From Pedosphaera sp. (GTDB taxonomy: Bacteria; Verrucomicrobiota; Verrucomicrobiia; Limisphaerales; AAA164-E04), in the NCBI GenBank assembly GCA_002690655.1, contig NZFL01000011.1, positions 124,247 through 188,246 on the forward strand: a stretch of 64,000 nt of DNA, given 5' to 3'. How positions within the stretch are numbered: the stretch's first letter is position 1; the number at the start of each line of letters is the position of its first letter. The notes beneath the pieces were generated by a model. The model searched no databases and was not told where the DNA came from. It saw only the letters and a program-made list of their open reading frames with translations. The translations under genes and the position numbers were made by a program. Shown piece by piece: positions 20,389 through 30,000 of the stretch.

Positions 20389-21249
20389 TTATTCGTTCGT
20401 ACCGTTGTCAATAAGCTCTAATCGCTGATTTGCCTTTTCAGCAGCAGAAGTCTCTGGATATTTTTCAACCAAATCCCTTAGAAGTTGGATGGCCTTCTCA
20501 GGCTTATTCATGGGTCCTGAATATAGGTTGGCCAAATGAATTGCAGACCATCCCCAACGATTTGGTGTTAGCTTTTGAGTCAGTATTTCCTCGTATTCAA
20601 GTGCGGCCGCTAGTGGGTTTTTGAGGTCTTTTTCGTAAATTTCAGCAATGCGGATCGCTGCGTGCTGCTGCTTTGGGTTTGCGGCAAGGTATTCACGCAA
20701 AATGCGAACTGCCTCGAGAAAATCGCCTCGAGCCCATTCCTGCTCAGCTGATTCATACAGATCCCCGTCTTCCATTCCGCCACCATCATCGTTGTAAAGG
20801 GAATCTAAGACGCGACTGGCAGAATATTGCGAAAAATCATAAGCTGCGAGCAATCCCAGAGCGATCAAAGTGATGACAAAGATTCCCCCATAATATCCCA
20901 TTCGGTTGGGACTCTCCGTAGTTGAATGAGATTTTTTTTCCGCGTTGGAAGATGCTACTTGAGCGTCTGCTGCGTTCACTACTTCAACCTCTTCAGATAT
21001 ATCTGGAATGTTAGACTCTGGATCGGCTTTCTCATCAGGCGCTGTAGGTTCTACCTGTTCACTCAATGGGGCCTCGTTTACAATGACAGCGTTAGCATAC
21101 CCAGAATGATCAATATCATCCATACTCCGAGCGGCAGCTATAGCATTACTTTTTTCTGTAACTCTGTTGAAATCTGTAAGGAAGGCCTTACCAGAAAACA
21201 GCAGGCAGACCGAAAGAAGAATGTAAGCTATTAATTTAATGGCCTTCAT
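20389..21249 (-). CDS. Membrane protein with C-terminal TPR repeats
   Basis: 286 residues. Hydrophobic N-terminus (about 5-23, signal or anchor), an acidic and serine-rich linker (about 45-115), a second hydrophobic helix (YYGGIFVITLIALGLLAAYDF, about 119-139), and then about 130 residues of TPR-like helices: WARGDFLEAVRILREYLAANP, AAIRIAEIYEKDLKNPLAAALEYEEIL, AIHLANLYSGPMNKPEKAIQLLRDLVEKYP. This resembles outer-membrane-assembly or divisome-type TPR scaffolds, but I recognise no specific family. It is read alone, 88 bases after the cytochrome-like gene that precedes it on the same strand. Confidence 0.75.
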   Translation of the reverse strand: MKAIKLIAYILLSVCLLFSGKAFLTDFNRVTEKSNAIAAARSMDDIDHSGYANAVIVNEAPLSEQVEPTAPDEKADPESNIPDISEEVEVVNAADAQVASSNAEKKSHSTTESPNRMGYYGGIFVITLIALGLLAAYDFSQYSASRVLDSLYNDDGGGMEDGDLYESAEQEWARGDFLEAVRILREYLAANPKQQHAAIRIAEIYEKDLKNPLAAALEYEEILTQKLTPNRWGWSAIHLANLYSGPMNKPEKAIQLLRDLVEKYPETSAAEKANQRLELIDNGTNE

Positions 21250-21337
21250 GAATCGATTTGATAACTTATATTAATCATTTGCTCTGACCGGTGAAAGGTT
21301 TTAATAACCTCGGAAAAGTCAGATCTAACAACGGTGT

Positions 21338-23062
21338 TCAAGGTTCGTTGACTTGATCACGCCGTTTCTCAAGTATTTGTAGCAAAGCGTTGGCTGCAAT
21401 TTGGTCGGTCGGGTTGAGTCGTAACGCAGCCCTGAAACATTTCTCAGCAGGTTCGAGTTTTCCTTCCTCCTGAAAAATGATTCCAAGACTGCCATATGCT
21501 TCAGCATCATTCGGATCAATACGGATGACATTCCCGAAGGCTTGTTTTGCTGCATCATCCTGCCCAGAGCTCCTCAGCATGGTTCCCATGTTGAACCATG
21601 CATTAAATCTTTTCGGGTCCAGGCGAACCACTCTGCTGAAGGCTCTGAAAGCCGCCTGTTGATCACCCGTTGCCAGGTGTGCCTGCGCGGTAATCAGCAA
21701 TAAATCAGGGTCGTTTGTTTCACTGCCCAAAGCACTTTGCCCAAACTGTATTAAAACTTGTTTGTTTTTGAGTCTGACCGTTTCCTTGATTTTTTTTCGG
21801 TCTTCAAGACTATTCAATATGAATTGAAACCAAAGTTCAGCCATTTCATCCGAGGATTCCGGCCCATAAGTGACCTTCTTTGGAGGGGAATGCGGATTGG
21901 CAAGGTTTTCGGTAGAATTGTCATATGTATAATCCATGTGAAGGACGGTTCCTTTCGGAAGCTTGATCGGTGTTTCGTAAATGTAGTCTCCCTGCCAGTT
22001 GAAATCCCAATTTTTTATGAGGATCAGCCTTTTCTTGATCCCATCAGGAAAGATGGCATAACCCTCCATGCGTTTGCAAAGATAGTGAGCGTGGGGAAGG
22101 ATGCGAGTTAACTGCACATCCACGGGTAATTGCATGCTGTCCTTAACACGATAAAAGGAAGTTTCACTGGGAATGTCTATGGCCAGGGAAGTAAGTTTTA
22201 TCTTGTAAGGAATGCTTGAGGGAGGGGTTTCTGTAAAATGCAATCCGACTGAACACGAGAAATCCTCAACTTTTCCGGTTGGGTTCATGTGCACCTGGAT
22301 TACCAAGTCTGTTCCAGGTTGTAGCATCCAGGGAATACTGTTGTCTGATGTCGAATAAATCTTACCAGGCTGCCAACTCAGAAACTGCCCTTCCGGCATT
22401 CCAGCGCTCATCGGGACTCTCATTCCCCCGAATCCTGGTTTTGGATCTGCATTATCTCTTCGCTGTGATTGCCGGGTGCTATCGATGTAGATGAGGGCGT
22501 GGTGCACCACACTCGCGTTTTCTGGATGGAATTCCAGTTCCTTAACATACAATGGCTTGGTGATGGGGACTTTCAGGACAAAGTTCCGGTAAATATCCCG
22601 CCCTTCGGCTTGAAGGGAGTAACCATTGGGCATGGAGGCAACAAGGTCTGGTTCGCCCAGCTGCCAATCTCCGGGCCAATCAGGTATTGAAGGACGCACG
22701 GTATCATCTCCTTCTTTGCTGCCTGTATCCAACCAGCTTTTGATCAGGCGTATTTGTTGGTCAGATAAGCCCCTTTCATGCTTGAAACCTCCATCGACGG
22801 GTTCAGGAAGCCAGGGAGGCATGTATTTTGATTCCGTTACTTCTTTGATTTGTTTTGCTCTTCTGCTGGCATCTTCATACGTCAGTAATTGGAACGGAGC
22901 AGACATCCCCTCTCGATGGCAAGGAGTACAATGCTCCAAAAGGATTGGGGCAATATGCTGGTTGAAAGTTACTGTTTCTGGTGTGTCATCAGAGAGGGTA
23001 GACTCGATTGGAAAAGCCCATAAAACGAGTGTCAAACTACTGAAAAAAAAACGACGGATCAT
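21338..23062 (-). CDS. Cytochrome c / copper type II monooxygenase-like / TPR fusion protein
   Basis: 574 residues with a signal peptide (about 1-24). Residues 30-120 form a cytochrome-like domain with one heme site, C45-T-P-C48-H49, and the MPPWLPEP segment common in this PVC family. Residues 150-430 resemble the ascorbate-dependent copper type II monooxygenase fold of PHM/DBH enzymes: ASVVHHALIYID (HH pair), VIQVHMN and LPHAHYLCKRMEGYA (HxH) are candidate copper ligands. Residues 455-565 are three TPR repeats (FNAWFNMGTMLRSSGQ, AEAYGSLGIIFQEEGK). Likely a periplasmic redox enzyme; substrate unknown. It starts four bases after the redoxin gene, so the two are one operon. Confidence 0.8.
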   Translation of the reverse strand: MIRRFFFSSLTLVLWAFPIESTLSDDTPETVTFNQHIAPILLEHCTPCHREGMSAPFQLLTYEDASRRAKQIKEVTESKYMPPWLPEPVDGGFKHERGLSDQQIRLIKSWLDTGSKEGDDTVRPSIPDWPGDWQLGEPDLVASMPNGYSLQAEGRDIYRNFVLKVPITKPLYVKELEFHPENASVVHHALIYIDSTRQSQRRDNADPKPGFGGMRVPMSAGMPEGQFLSWQPGKIYSTSDNSIPWMLQPGTDLVIQVHMNPTGKVEDFSCSVGLHFTETPPSSIPYKIKLTSLAIDIPSETSFYRVKDSMQLPVDVQLTRILPHAHYLCKRMEGYAIFPDGIKKRLILIKNWDFNWQGDYIYETPIKLPKGTVLHMDYTYDNSTENLANPHSPPKKVTYGPESSDEMAELWFQFILNSLEDRKKIKETVRLKNKQVLIQFGQSALGSETNDPDLLLITAQAHLATGDQQAAFRAFSRVVRLDPKRFNAWFNMGTMLRSSGQDDAAKQAFGNVIRIDPNDAEAYGSLGIIFQEEGKLEPAEKCFRAALRLNPTDQIAANALLQILEKRRDQVNEP

Positions 23063-23066
23063 GCTT

Positions 23067-23732
23067 TTAGTCTTTATGAGCAGGCGGTAATTCAGTTATG
23101 TAACAACCTACAGCCTTGCTTTGTGGTGTCAAAATGGGTTTTTGGTTTAACAAAGAATCAAGAGCATTTCTGAGTTCGGTCTTTGTAGGTTTAATTCGCC
23201 GTTTTCCGAGTCTGGGGAAACGATCATCGATCCTGCCGTGGTAAAGACGCTTCCCGCAAGGATCAAAGACAAACGCTTCTGGAGTAACTTTTGCTCCGGC
23301 ATATTTAACCCACGTATGATCTCTGTCCAGAACGACTGCTGGCTTCAATTTGTATGCCTTACGGTGATTTCTTGCATCATCAAGCTCAAGCTTGGGGTCA
23401 CTGTGAATCAGCACGAATGAAACGTCTCTGGGGTGGTAAGCATCGACAAGTCGGTTTATTTCTGGTGAGTAGGCATTGGAAATCGGGCAATCCTCCATAA
23501 TGAAAATCCATACTATGGCTTTGGTCGAGGGAGAACTGTGCAGATGTTTCTTACCGTCAATATCCTCATACAATTGACTCCACCATGAGTTGTTCTGATG
23601 ACTACCTGAAGCGTTTACGCAACTTAACCAGGTCATCAAAAGCCAAAAAACGAATATTGATTGGATGTTCAACGCGGTATTTTGCCGAATCAAATGGTTG
23701 CTAGCTTCTGGATGGGGGCTATGTCGTATCAA
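23067..23732 (-). CDS. Exported thioredoxin-fold (redoxin) protein
   Basis: About 221 residues. The N-terminus has a hydrophobic stretch (FVFWLLMTWLSCVNASG) that may be a signal peptide or a weak lipobox. The core IVWIFIMEDCPISNAYSPEINRL has a CPxS peroxidatic-type cysteine, followed by DVSFVLIHSD, AVVLDRDHTWVKYAGAKVTPEAFVFD and LYHGRIDDRF, the redoxin/AhpC-TSA pattern seen in PVC proteins, including the cis-proline region VTPEAFVF. The start is unclear: no upstream ATG exists, only TTG at 23732 and two later TTG codons. It precedes the cytochrome/copper protein by four bases; in related proteins the two functions occur fused (from family knowledge), so they probably work together. Confidence 0.78.
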   Translation of the reverse strand: MIRHSPHPEASNHLIRQNTALNIQSIFVFWLLMTWLSCVNASGSHQNNSWWSQLYEDIDGKKHLHSSPSTKAIVWIFIMEDCPISNAYSPEINRLVDAYHPRDVSFVLIHSDPKLELDDARNHRKAYKLKPAVVLDRDHTWVKYAGAKVTPEAFVFDPCGKRLYHGRIDDRFPRLGKRRIKPTKTELRNALDSLLNQKPILTPQSKAVGCYITELPPAHKD

Positions 23733-23752
23733 TTTAAGGAGTTGTTTGTTAG

Positions 23753-23786
23753 AAAAAAGAGCCCGACCAACGATGGCCGGGCTCTT
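23753..23786 (-). terminator. Intrinsic terminator after the Gfo/Idh/MocA gene
   Basis: Read on the minus strand, a 9-base perfect stem (AAGAGCCCG with CGGGCTCTT) and a 12-base loop run into six T. It sits 15 bases past the stop of the oxidoreductase gene and before the redoxin gene, separating the two transcripts. Confidence 0.92.
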
Positions 23787-23800
23787 GGTGGGCGTGAAAA

Positions 23801-25258
23801 TTAAACGTCTCTCACAGAAGGTACCTGGAATTCAGGGTTGTTCGGATCTTTCAGGAGCCTGTTGGCTTCTGCAGCATGTGCACCAACGTGTTTTTCAGTA
23901 AGCGGATCGAATGTGAGCCAGGGGCCGACAACGTATTCGTTTTGATCCTCAGGCAGGCCAACGCCATTTTTCATGACATCATGCAGTTTCAGGAAATGTT
24001 CAGCGGCATCTGAGTTATCACCGAATTTTCCGGCTTTCTCATTGAATGGAACTTTTGATCCAAGACGGTATGAATTATTGATCAAATGCCCCATGACACA
24101 CGCATAATGCGCATCGATGACATTGCCATTTGCCATATCTGGATCCCCGCTGCGACATGCTTTTATGAAACTCCCCCAGTTACCGCCGGGCGTGACATCT
24201 CCATCAGGTATCTCCAGATCTTGACCTTCTGAACTTCCGGCAGAGTAATATTTATTGCGAATGATTTTTCCACCATCTTCGAAGTAGTATTCATTTTCAA
24301 CCTGACGCTGGTAACCATCATAGTTGACATTTCGAACATTAAAGAAAACCTGCTGTCCGTTGGGATACTCAGCCAAACCGAACATCGTGTTCGGAGTTTC
24401 TCCCTGATCATTCCACTGGAAGCGTCCGCCAATAGCCATGGCTCGAACAGGGTGTGTCTGATCCTGGTCAAGAGCCCATCTTGCAACATCCAACTGATGA
24501 GTTCCCTGATTGTTTAAATCACCGTTCCCTGTAGACCAAAACCAATGCCAATCGTAGTGCACATAGTTATTGTGAAATTGATGAATGACAGCCGGGCCGC
24601 GCCATAAATTCCAATCAACATTGGATGGAGCGGGGGAGGGGAGTTCAAAACCAATGCCACCGCGAGGTTTGCAACAATATCCGTATGAGATTTTCAGTTT
24701 ACCATATTTGCCTGCCTGAATCTGTTCATGTAAACCGGCGATTTTGGCATCACTGCGTCTTTGGGTTCCATGTTGAATGACAACTCCATACCGTTTCTGA
24801 GCCTCTACCGCTACACGGCCTTCCTCAACGTCATGGCTCAATGGTTTTTCAACATATACATGTTTTCCCGCTTGTGCACCCCAGATGGTCATCAAGGAAT
24901 GCCAGTGATTAGGGGTTGCAATTGAAATGGCATCGACAGTTGGGTCATCGAGTGCTTGGCGAATATCTTTAATGCCCTTGCACTTGTATTTTCCTTGTAC
25001 CTTGTCATTGACATAATCGACGACACTGCCACGGACTCTCTCATCTACATCAGCCAGATATGCAATTTCTACATTGTCCTGCCCAAGCCAACCACCTATA
25101 TGGCTTCGTCCTCGGCCGTTGAGTCCTGCTACTGCGATTCGCAGACGATTATTTGCGCCAATAGCTCTTCCAGAGGCTTTTGTTCCGCTTAAAAGCACGG
25201 TGGCCCCTGCGGCAAGTGAAGTTTGTTTCAAAAACTGACGTCGATTAAATCCGTTCAT
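23801..25258 (-). CDS. Gfo/Idh/MocA family oxidoreductase, Tat-exported
   Basis: 485 residues from the start at 25258 (MNGFNRRQFLKQTSLAAGA), which places a twin-arginine signal at the N-terminus; the longer frame from 25288 is rejected. The NAD(P)-binding fold IAVAGLNGRGRSHIGGWL is followed by the family lysine in YVEKPLSHD and the HQLDVARWAL segment of the substrate domain. These enzymes oxidise or reduce sugars, inositols or glycosides and in Verrucomicrobia/Planctomycetes are numerous and often exported with bound cofactor. The substrate cannot be told. Divergent from the sulfatase. Confidence 0.92.
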   Translation of the reverse strand: MNGFNRRQFLKQTSLAAGATVLLSGTKASGRAIGANNRLRIAVAGLNGRGRSHIGGWLGQDNVEIAYLADVDERVRGSVVDYVNDKVQGKYKCKGIKDIRQALDDPTVDAISIATPNHWHSLMTIWGAQAGKHVYVEKPLSHDVEEGRVAVEAQKRYGVVIQHGTQRRSDAKIAGLHEQIQAGKYGKLKISYGYCCKPRGGIGFELPSPAPSNVDWNLWRGPAVIHQFHNNYVHYDWHWFWSTGNGDLNNQGTHQLDVARWALDQDQTHPVRAMAIGGRFQWNDQGETPNTMFGLAEYPNGQQVFFNVRNVNYDGYQRQVENEYYFEDGGKIIRNKYYSAGSSEGQDLEIPDGDVTPGGNWGSFIKACRSGDPDMANGNVIDAHYACVMGHLINNSYRLGSKVPFNEKAGKFGDNSDAAEHFLKLHDVMKNGVGLPEDQNEYVVGPWLTFDPLTEKHVGAHAAEANRLLKDPNNPEFQVPSVRDV

Positions 25259-25601
25259 GGTTTCAATAAGTGTTTTAATACAAATCACCCATGGCGTGGG
25301 GTGTTTTGTTCATTAGTATGAGTTCACTTGAAAATTAATTGAGAATCGTTGAGTTGTAAATGGTTTGTTTATCTTAGGATTTGGTCGTTTTTGGCTTTCT
25401 TGCCGGTCAAGGCAAATAAGATCAGCTATCGCATGTGCTCGTGGCTGCAAAAATAGTTTTCTGGACAGGAAAAAGCGCGAGTTCGAACGCGCTCCATGCC
25501 CTTGCTCATGATTTAGCGGATAATAAAACCGATTCTTGTTGAAATCCTCTCGTCCGATTTCTTTATTGTGGTAAAAAGAATTCTTGAAAAAGTTTTAGAC
25601 A
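25259..25601. other. 343-base divergent intergenic region
   Basis: No gene. It must hold the divergent promoters of the oxidoreductase and the sulfatase. A GC-rich hairpin lies at 25474-25493 (arms AGCGCG and CGCGCT, loop AGTTCGAA), about 110 bases before the sulfatase start, with no T run after it. Otherwise nothing seen. Confidence 0.5.
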
Positions 25602-27080
25602 ATGAAACAACATCATATTCTCCCTTGGTTAATCGCCTCCTTCGCATTGATGATTCAGGCATCAGCGAAAGATCGTCCCAACATTTTGCTCATTCTGGTA
25701 GACGACCTCAAGCCTGCTCTAGGTTGTTATGGTGATCCACTGGCAAAGACTCCAAACATAGATCGTCTTGCCGCAAGTGGGTTGCGGTTTGAGTCGGCCT
25801 ACTGCAATCAATCCGTCTGTGCACCCTCCAGAAATAACCTCATGCTGGGAAGCCGTTCCACTTCAATCGGCATTTATGGTTTGGGACAGCATTTCAGGGA
25901 TGTATTCCCCGAGGCTGTGACAATGCCTCAGTATTTCAGTCAGCATGGGTGGATCTCTGCTTGCATGGGAAAAGTGCTGCACACTGGCCACGGAAATCAT
26001 GATGATGTTCATTCCTGGGATCATCCTACCTATCTCGACAAAGTCGTCGAATACCTCAAACCCGAAAGCACTGAAGGCGGGCAATTGACTCGTGAAGAGG
26101 CATATTTCACAAACCAGAAACTGGGGCAAATTCGATCGCTACCCAAAGGCTATGCATGGGAAAGCGCTGATGTGGGAGACGAAGCTTATGCAGACGGCCG
26201 CATAGCCGCCAAAGTTATAGAGCGCCTGAAAACACATCAATCTGAAACAAACTCCCCTTTTTTTATCATGGCGGGCTTTGTGAAGCCGCATCTTCCTTTC
26301 ACTGCTCCCCAAAAATACTGGGACATGCATGATCCCGCTGATTTCCCGGTCATGCCTTCTCAAACAACCCCTGAATGGGCTCCAGCATTCGCTGGGAAAC
26401 GGGGTGGTGAAATTGTCAACTATGCGCCTTTGACCGTTGAGAATATCAAGGAAATCACCATCCAGCGAAAATTAATGCACGGTTACTATGCAGCGGCTAG
26501 TTATGCGGATGCACAGATTGGTAAGGTGTTGAATACTTTGGATGAACTGAAGCTTGGTGATAACACCATCGTGGTTCTTTGGGGTGATCATGGGTGGCAT
26601 TTAGGGGATCATGGATACTGGACCAAGCACACCAATTACGAGCAAGCCAATCGTATTCCTATTATTGTTCGTGCGCCGGGTTTGACGATCCCTGGCAGCT
26701 CAACAAAGCAGCTGGCTGAAACCGTGGATATTTACCCGACCTTGGCAGAACTTGCAGGTCTGATGCGTCCTCAGGGGCCTCAGCCTATTGATGGAGTGAG
26801 TCTGTTTCCAGTTCTCAAAACCCCCTCTACTTCCGTTCGCGATCACTCATACCACTGTTACCCCAGGGGAAAACGTATAGGGCGAGCCATTCGAACCGCA
26901 CGCTATCGAATGGTCGAGTGGAAGCAGCCTGATGCATCGTCGGAAACAGCAGTCTACGAACTTTATGATTACGCAGAAGATCCAGGTGAAACGCGTAATC
27001 TAGCACAAGCCAGACCGGAGGCTCTAGCCGAATTGAGAAGCATTCTCGCGAGTCACCCTGAAGCGTCTGAAAGAAAATGA
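25602..27080 (+). CDS. Exported sulfatase (iduronate-2-sulfatase type)
   Basis: 492 residues, signal peptide about 1-22. N-terminal metal site PNILLILVDDLKP and the sulfatase signature CAPSR (cysteine at residue 73), converted to formylglycine by a maturase not in this window. Further family segments: GKVLHTGHGNHDD, GFVKPHLPFTAPQKYW, DHGWHLGDHGYWTKHTNYE and the C-terminal LYDYAEDPGETRNLA. The pattern fits iduronate-2-sulfatase-like enzymes, which in marine Verrucomicrobia remove sulfate from algal polysaccharides (inference). The stop overlaps the start of the next gene by four bases (ATGA), indicating coupled translation. Confidence 0.93.
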   Translation: MKQHHILPWLIASFALMIQASAKDRPNILLILVDDLKPALGCYGDPLAKTPNIDRLAASGLRFESAYCNQSVCAPSRNNLMLGSRSTSIGIYGLGQHFRDVFPEAVTMPQYFSQHGWISACMGKVLHTGHGNHDDVHSWDHPTYLDKVVEYLKPESTEGGQLTREEAYFTNQKLGQIRSLPKGYAWESADVGDEAYADGRIAAKVIERLKTHQSETNSPFFIMAGFVKPHLPFTAPQKYWDMHDPADFPVMPSQTTPEWAPAFAGKRGGEIVNYAPLTVENIKEITIQRKLMHGYYAAASYADAQIGKVLNTLDELKLGDNTIVVLWGDHGWHLGDHGYWTKHTNYEQANRIPIIVRAPGLTIPGSSTKQLAETVDIYPTLAELAGLMRPQGPQPIDGVSLFPVLKTPSTSVRDHSYHCYPRGKRIGRAIRTARYRMVEWKQPDASSETAVYELYDYAEDPGETRNLAQARPEALAELRSILASHPEASERK

Positions 27081-30000
27081 GGGTTTTTATGAATACCGTA
27101 AGTTTGTTCATGCATTTAAAGTTCTTGAAGGCGTGTCTCTTTGGTTGGGGAAGTTTTCGGAATCACTTTTTTTTAGTTTTGTTGTCAGGCCTGATAGTTG
27201 GTGCATGCACGCATCAGGCCGGATCGGTATCTTTGTTTGATGGTTATTCTCTCGATAGGTGGGAGGGAGATACTCAGAATGTGTGGCGCGTTGAAAATCA
27301 AACCATCGTGGGAGGTTCTCTGGACGGTAACTCTCGGAATGAATTCCTTTCAACGAAGCAATCGTATGATCATTTCCGATTAACTCTCGAATATAAATTG
27401 ATCGGTACCGAAGGCTTTGTGAATGGGGGTGTTCAGTTTCGCAGTCGTCGCATTAGTGATTCCCCAAATGAAATGGTTGGTTACCAAGCTGATATTGGTG
27501 CGGGATGGTCAGGAAGTCTTTATGACGAGTCTCGAAGGAAAATAATGCTCGCCGAGGCCGATAAGCAACGCATGGGGCGCATTGAGAAACCTGGTGAATG
27601 GAATCACTACGAGATCCTTGCTCTTGGAAATCAGGTAAAACTTTTTCTGAACGGTTCCCACATGATTACCTACGTGGAATCAGATCAGGCGATAGAACAA
27701 AATGGACTCGTTGCTTTGCAGATCCACGGTGGATGCAAGGCTGAGATTGCTTTTCGAAATATCATGATCGAATCCTTGCGTTTATCAGATACTCCAACAG
27801 AAGGTGTGATTCTCAATCGCTTTGGAAGTGGACAGCCGGTGGATTCAAAACCACGGTTTTCACATGGAGAATTTTCGCCTGCTGAAAACGAAATAGTAGT
27901 CACGATTGGTCAGGAAAACTTCGTCAGGGAACAGAAATCCGGTGCTTTTGAATCACGAATGATTGCTGGATTTCCTGCAGCAAACTTGCGTTTTCGTTCC
28001 ATGGCATGGGAAGGAGACACCGTTTACGAACAATGGCGTGAACTGAATTTTGGGAGCTGGGCAGATCAGTTGGAAACAGTGAAAGCAGGCATACTCATCG
28101 TTCAATTCGGGCAGATGGAGGCCTTTGATGGCGTGGGACGATTAACCGAATTCAAGACTGCCTATCATCGTCTGCTGGATCAATTCGCACAGCAGACGCG
28201 TCGAGTGATCCTGGTTTCTCCCATGCCGTTTGAAAAGCCGCTCGCGAGTCACGCTCCTGATTTGAGAAAACGCAATCAAGATGTGGCTTCTTATGCAGGC
28301 GTTGTTCAGGACATTGCTACGGAGCGCGGTTTGATCTTTGTGGATCTGTTGAGTGCTATAAACCAAGGGAAAGCAATGGGGCGCATTCCAAAATTGACCT
28401 CGGACGGGATTCATCTGACGGCCGCGGGACTCGAAGTAGTCGGGAAATTGATCGCCAATGCGCTTGGTGCTAAACCGTATGCCGTCAATGATGAAGCCGT
28501 TCTGAGGGAATCGGTAATCGCCAAAAATAAGTATTGGTTTGATTCCTGGCGTCCTGCGAACTGGTCTTTTTCCTATGGTGATCGTGTGTCGCAGATGTTT
28601 GGAAGAGGAGCTGCTGGCAGACCCTCGTTGAGAGAAAGTTTTGAACAACGTCGTCCAATGATTACGGCTCTGGATGATTTTATTCATCAGGTTTCCAATG
28701 GCAGTGCGTCTCCTGTTCCTACCACGCTCAATAAAACAGAAAAAGTCATCTCCCCGGAGGCGATGACTCCGGAAGAACAATTGGCGACATTTGAAATGGC
28801 TGAGGGTTTTCAGGTCAATCTTTACGCCTCGGAACGTGATGGCGTGGTGAACCCTGTTCAAATCGCATGGGATGAAAAGGGGAGGCTATACGTGGCATGT
28901 TCGCCGTCTTATCCGCAGAACCTGGCAAGTCGTCCCCCCTCAGACTACATACTTGTTCTTGAGGATAAGGATCGCGATGGAAAAACAGATCATTATTGGA
29001 GGTTTGCCAGCGGGCTCAATATGATCCAGGGATTAGAGCCTGGTGGAGATGGACTTTATGTATGTGATTTTGACCAGTTGATTTACCTTCGAGATGAGGA
29101 TGGTGATCTGAGGGCAGACTCACGCGAGATTCTTTATTCTGGTTTTGGTATCGGTGATACACATCAATTGGTGAATTCTATTTCTCACGGCCCGGATGGA
29201 AGTCTATGGTTTACGCAAGGATTGCATGCCATGTCTTTGGTGGAAACTCCTTGGGGGCTTACACGTCTTGATCGTGCAGCTGTTTGGAGGTTGCAGCCCA
29301 GAACTCTCCGCCTGGAAGGGTTCTTTGGTGGAGGAATGGCTGGTGCGAACTGTTGGGGAGTAACCTTTGATGATTTTGGCCAGGTCTTTCACAAGACAGG
29401 CGATCGTCCTCACGGGTACTGGACTGTCCCTGGCATGGTCCGTGGTGCCAGCCCCATTGGGAGCGGTTCACGGGAGTCCGCCAATCAATCTTATTCCAAC
29501 TCACCGGAACAATACCATTCGGTCGGCGCCATGTTCGAGACATCGCCCAAGACCACGTCGATCGATATTGTCGGTACGAAAGCCATGCCAGAGCACATGC
29601 AGGGTGCCGCATTGATCGGAGGCTATTTCGGATCGGTCGTGGAACTGCATCAATTCAATGATGATGGAGCGGGTTTCAGAACCACTCAATTACCCAAAGT
29701 CATGCGTGCCTCGAACAATGCCTTCAGGCCGGTTGACGTCAGCATGGGGCCGGACGGTGCCATGTATCTTGCTGATTGGTACAACCCGGTGATCGGGCAC
29801 TATCAGGCAAGTTATGCTGACCCCAAGCGCGATAAACATCACGGACGCATTTGGCGGATAGCTTCTACAAACAATACCCCAGTGCAAGCACCTGATCTGG
29901 CAGACATGGATCTGTCAGAGTTGCTTGTCCAGTTGGAATCACCTGAACGATGGACACGGTATCAAGCCAAGCGCTTACTTTATTATCGACCTACCTCCGA

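Noticed and set aside
25474..25493. GTTCGAA flanked by complementary arms, reminiscent of a tRNA T-arm
   Set aside because: Stem length and loop do not fit a T-arm and no acceptor, D or anticodon arm can be built around it.
28142..28861. 239-codon minus-strand frame
   Set aside because: Fully inside the giant lipoprotein gene in antisense; composition shows no family and the sense frame is well supported.
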